DNA of 39,609 bases from Diplodia intermedia (Eukaryota; Ascomycota; Dothideomycetes; Botryosphaeriales; Botryosphaeriaceae). Shown in pieces: positions 38,046-39,609 of this stretch (position 1 is its first letter; every line of letters starts with the position of its first letter). The position numbers and the translations under genes were made by a program. The notes below the pieces were generated by a model that was not told where the DNA came from, ran no database searches, and was given only the letters and a program-made list of their open reading frames with translations. The stretch spans positions 1-39,609 of the forward strand of contig JAKEKT010000162.1 of the NCBI GenBank assembly GCA_021495925.1, given 5' to 3'.

Positions 38046-39471
38046 GGTTGACTTGTGCTGCGGTGGCACTGTAGGTGGTGGATATCGAGAACGGGCGGGA
38101 AGGGGATGGAGGTTGAGCTATATAAATTTGCAACGGAGTTTTCTGGTTGTCATTGTCTTTTTCTCTCTAGAGACTGAGATGGGCTATTATTAGCATTTTT
38201 CAGCCTCGCGCATGCAGTCACTATCCGTAGTAGTGGTTGATAGCTCACAGCCCGGATGGCGTCGAATGGCCATCGCATCGGGCCAAGCTAAACAAGCCAC
38301 TGGCGGCTGAGTTCTGTGATTAGGCAGCCACAAAATGCCGCATGAACATGAAAACACTCTACCGTGCAAAGGTACCTCGAAAGAAAGAAGACTGTTCGTT
38401 TCCTTTTGTTTCGAAGATACTGTGAAGGTTATATCCATTGAACTCATGGCGCATCTGTAGGGAGCGATGTAATCTCGAGTGATCTGCGCATTGTTTGTTC
38501 TCTGGGATTGCGAGTGCCATTCGGAATCATGCTTGTGTAAGTATTCATGGCCGGTTTCCAAGAGCACAGCCTATAAGTGTGTAGGGATGAAAGCGCCACT
38601 CTCCGCAAGTAAAACGCTTCTAGCGCCAATACGTTGGGTACAGCCTACCCCGTCCATCCCGCACTTAGCGCGGAAGCTGCGGAATCCTTCGAGCATCGGT
38701 CGTTGGATGCTTTGGTGATGTGAGGAGATAGAAAAAGCATCGCTCCACGATGAAACAAATTTACGCTAACCATGATCAGACTCACAGCCCCCAAATACAG
38801 CCCCCAAACTCACCGATGTGGAATCTCACGTCAGCCCAAGACTCTTGGCTACTCTACTCAAGCATTCTTGACCAGTGCATGTGCCCGATTCCCCAACATC
38901 AACTCGGGACATGCAGCTTCGGTAATTCAATATCACACCAGGCACGAAATTGGAGTTTATCAGCAGAGGAGCGGCTCGATTACGCAGGGGCCAGGTTGGG
39001 CGATCGTTTTTTGGCCCCAAGATGGTATGTAAGGCTGGAAGCTGCTGGATTTGCTGCACGTTCTGGCCCCAGCGGTGAATGGCGCAAGTCATATTAGTGG
39101 TATATCTTGGCAAAAACGTCACCCTTGTCTCTCACTTCATCCGTTCATGGTTGCTGGCCGGCAAGTGTGTTACAGAGAAAGCTAACATGATATCTTTCAC
39201 TTTTGTCGCCTGGAATACAAAAGCATCATCAGATGACATGCAAGCGCTTACTCTGAACCAAAAAGGTAAAGAACAATGCAAGATACACAAGAGATACTGA
39301 TAGCTGGTATTGGTCGAGCCTGAATCAAACCAGGCAAAGGAAACCCTGAAAAGCAGAAGCTGCAATTTCAGGACAAGCAAATTGATACCCATAGATTAGG
39401 GCCAGCTCAAACTCTCCAGAGCCCATGAGCCCGATAAGCTCGTAGCATACACCGTTGAACCTGTGGGTATC
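38046..39471. other. intergenic region at the right end
   Basis: No supported gene. The frame of 115 codons starting at 38750 (plus) has no recognisable motif and is not called. The left end is the promoter of the Cys-rich gene. Confidence 0.4.
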
Positions 39472-39527
39472 CTACGCCGCCCTCCGCTCCTTAACAATCC
39501 CATCCGCGATCTTCTCCGCAAGCGCAT
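39472..39527 (-). CDS. possible last exon of a minus-strand gene cut by the window edge
   Basis: On the minus strand, following an acceptor-like GTGTAG, the frame reads ALAEKIADGIVKERRAA then TAG at 39474-39472. It resembles a helical enzyme C-terminus with a short last exon, but the rest of the gene would lie beyond the contig end. The product is not identified. Confidence 0.35.
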
Positions 39528-39576
39528 CTACACGCACGCACCACCACATCAGCAACCATCCCACCCATCAAAAACC

Positions 39577-39599
39577 GGGGGGGGGGGGGGGGGGGGGGG
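39577..39599. repeat. 23-G homopolymer at contig end
   Basis: A run of 23 G is followed by CCCC and AAAAAA at the end of the sequence. This is probably an assembly or sequencing artefact and not genomic structure. Confidence 0.8.
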
Positions 39600-39609
39600 C
39601 CCCAAAAAA

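Noticed and set aside
38750..39097. 115-codon plus-strand frame near the right end
   Set aside because: No recognisable motif, signal or intron evidence; overlapped by an equally long minus-strand frame.
1..39609. CRISPR arrays, rRNA or tRNA genes
   Set aside because: No spaced identical short repeats of CRISPR type, no rRNA-like blocks and no convincing tRNA cloverleaf or B-box were seen by eye.

Overview
The window is nuclear DNA of a filamentous ascomycete (Pezizomycotina). Genes carry short introns of about 46-65 nt (some to about 200) with GT..AG ends and CTAAC/CTGAC-type branch sites. The gene families are typical of that group: a HET-domain protein, a PTH11/rhodopsin-like membrane protein, a GH49 dextranase, UstYa-type (DUF3328) proteins, a DOMON-cytochrome b561 and a Kex2-processed repeat precursor. 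GC-rich coding blocks alternate with AT-richer gaps. I cannot name the species. The window ends in a 23-G homopolymer, so the right edge is probably a contig end.

Layout: (1) 0.4-3.1 kb holds two diverged paralogs of a tiny single-pass membrane protein inside a segmental duplication. Copy 1 carries a 145-bp MITE-like palindrome whose empty TA site survives in copy 2. (2) 3.1-6.9 kb has no supported gene. (3) 6.9-11.7 kb is one long disordered-protein ORF with a possible myristoylation start. (4) 12.5-13.6 kb (minus) is a two-exon luciferase-domain-like protein. (5) 15.4-15.9 kb is a decayed HET-domain gene. (6) 16.9-18.4 kb is a six-exon PTH11/rhodopsin-like protein. (7) 19.2-20.7 kb is a secreted, probably GPI-anchored, Pro/Ser/Gly-rich protein. 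(8) 21.8-22.2 kb is a small secreted Cys-containing protein. (9) 22.5-31.1 kb is the most interesting block, described below. (10) 31.7-33.9 kb is an intact HET-domain gene. (11) 34.2-36.2 kb (minus) is a GH49 dextranase-like secreted enzyme. (12) 37.1-38.0 kb (minus) is a His/Gln-rich protein with a Cys-rich tail and a CaaX box. (13) The right edge may hold the last codons of one more minus-strand gene.

The 22.5-31.1 kb block looks like a compact fungal RiPP cluster of the dikaritin (ustiloxin/phomopsin-like) kind. A secreted precursor (28745-29503) carries eight perfect copies of the 11-mer QFVIDAYEELD, each bounded by Kex2-type KR/RR sites. The 11-mers are identical in protein although their codons differ, which points to purifying selection on the peptide. 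Close by are two UstYa-family proteins with paired HxxHC motifs (25201-26187 and 26315-27439) and a DOMON-cytochrome b561 redox protein (23118-24587) divergent from the first. A GFA-fold zinc protein (29934-30411) lies just downstream of the precursor. The expected model is secretion, Kex2 cleavage and UstYa-type oxidative cyclisation at Tyr/Phe of the core. No tyrosinase, methyltransferase, S41 peptidase, transporter or regulator is seen in the window.

The block is bracketed by two broken pieces of a dihydroflavonol-reductase-like NAD-dependent epimerase. The N-terminal piece lies at 30815-31050 and the C-terminal piece at 22524-22911, both on the minus strand and in the order expected if one gene had been split by the intervening ~8 kb. 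That split is an inference; two unrelated pseudogenes remain possible.
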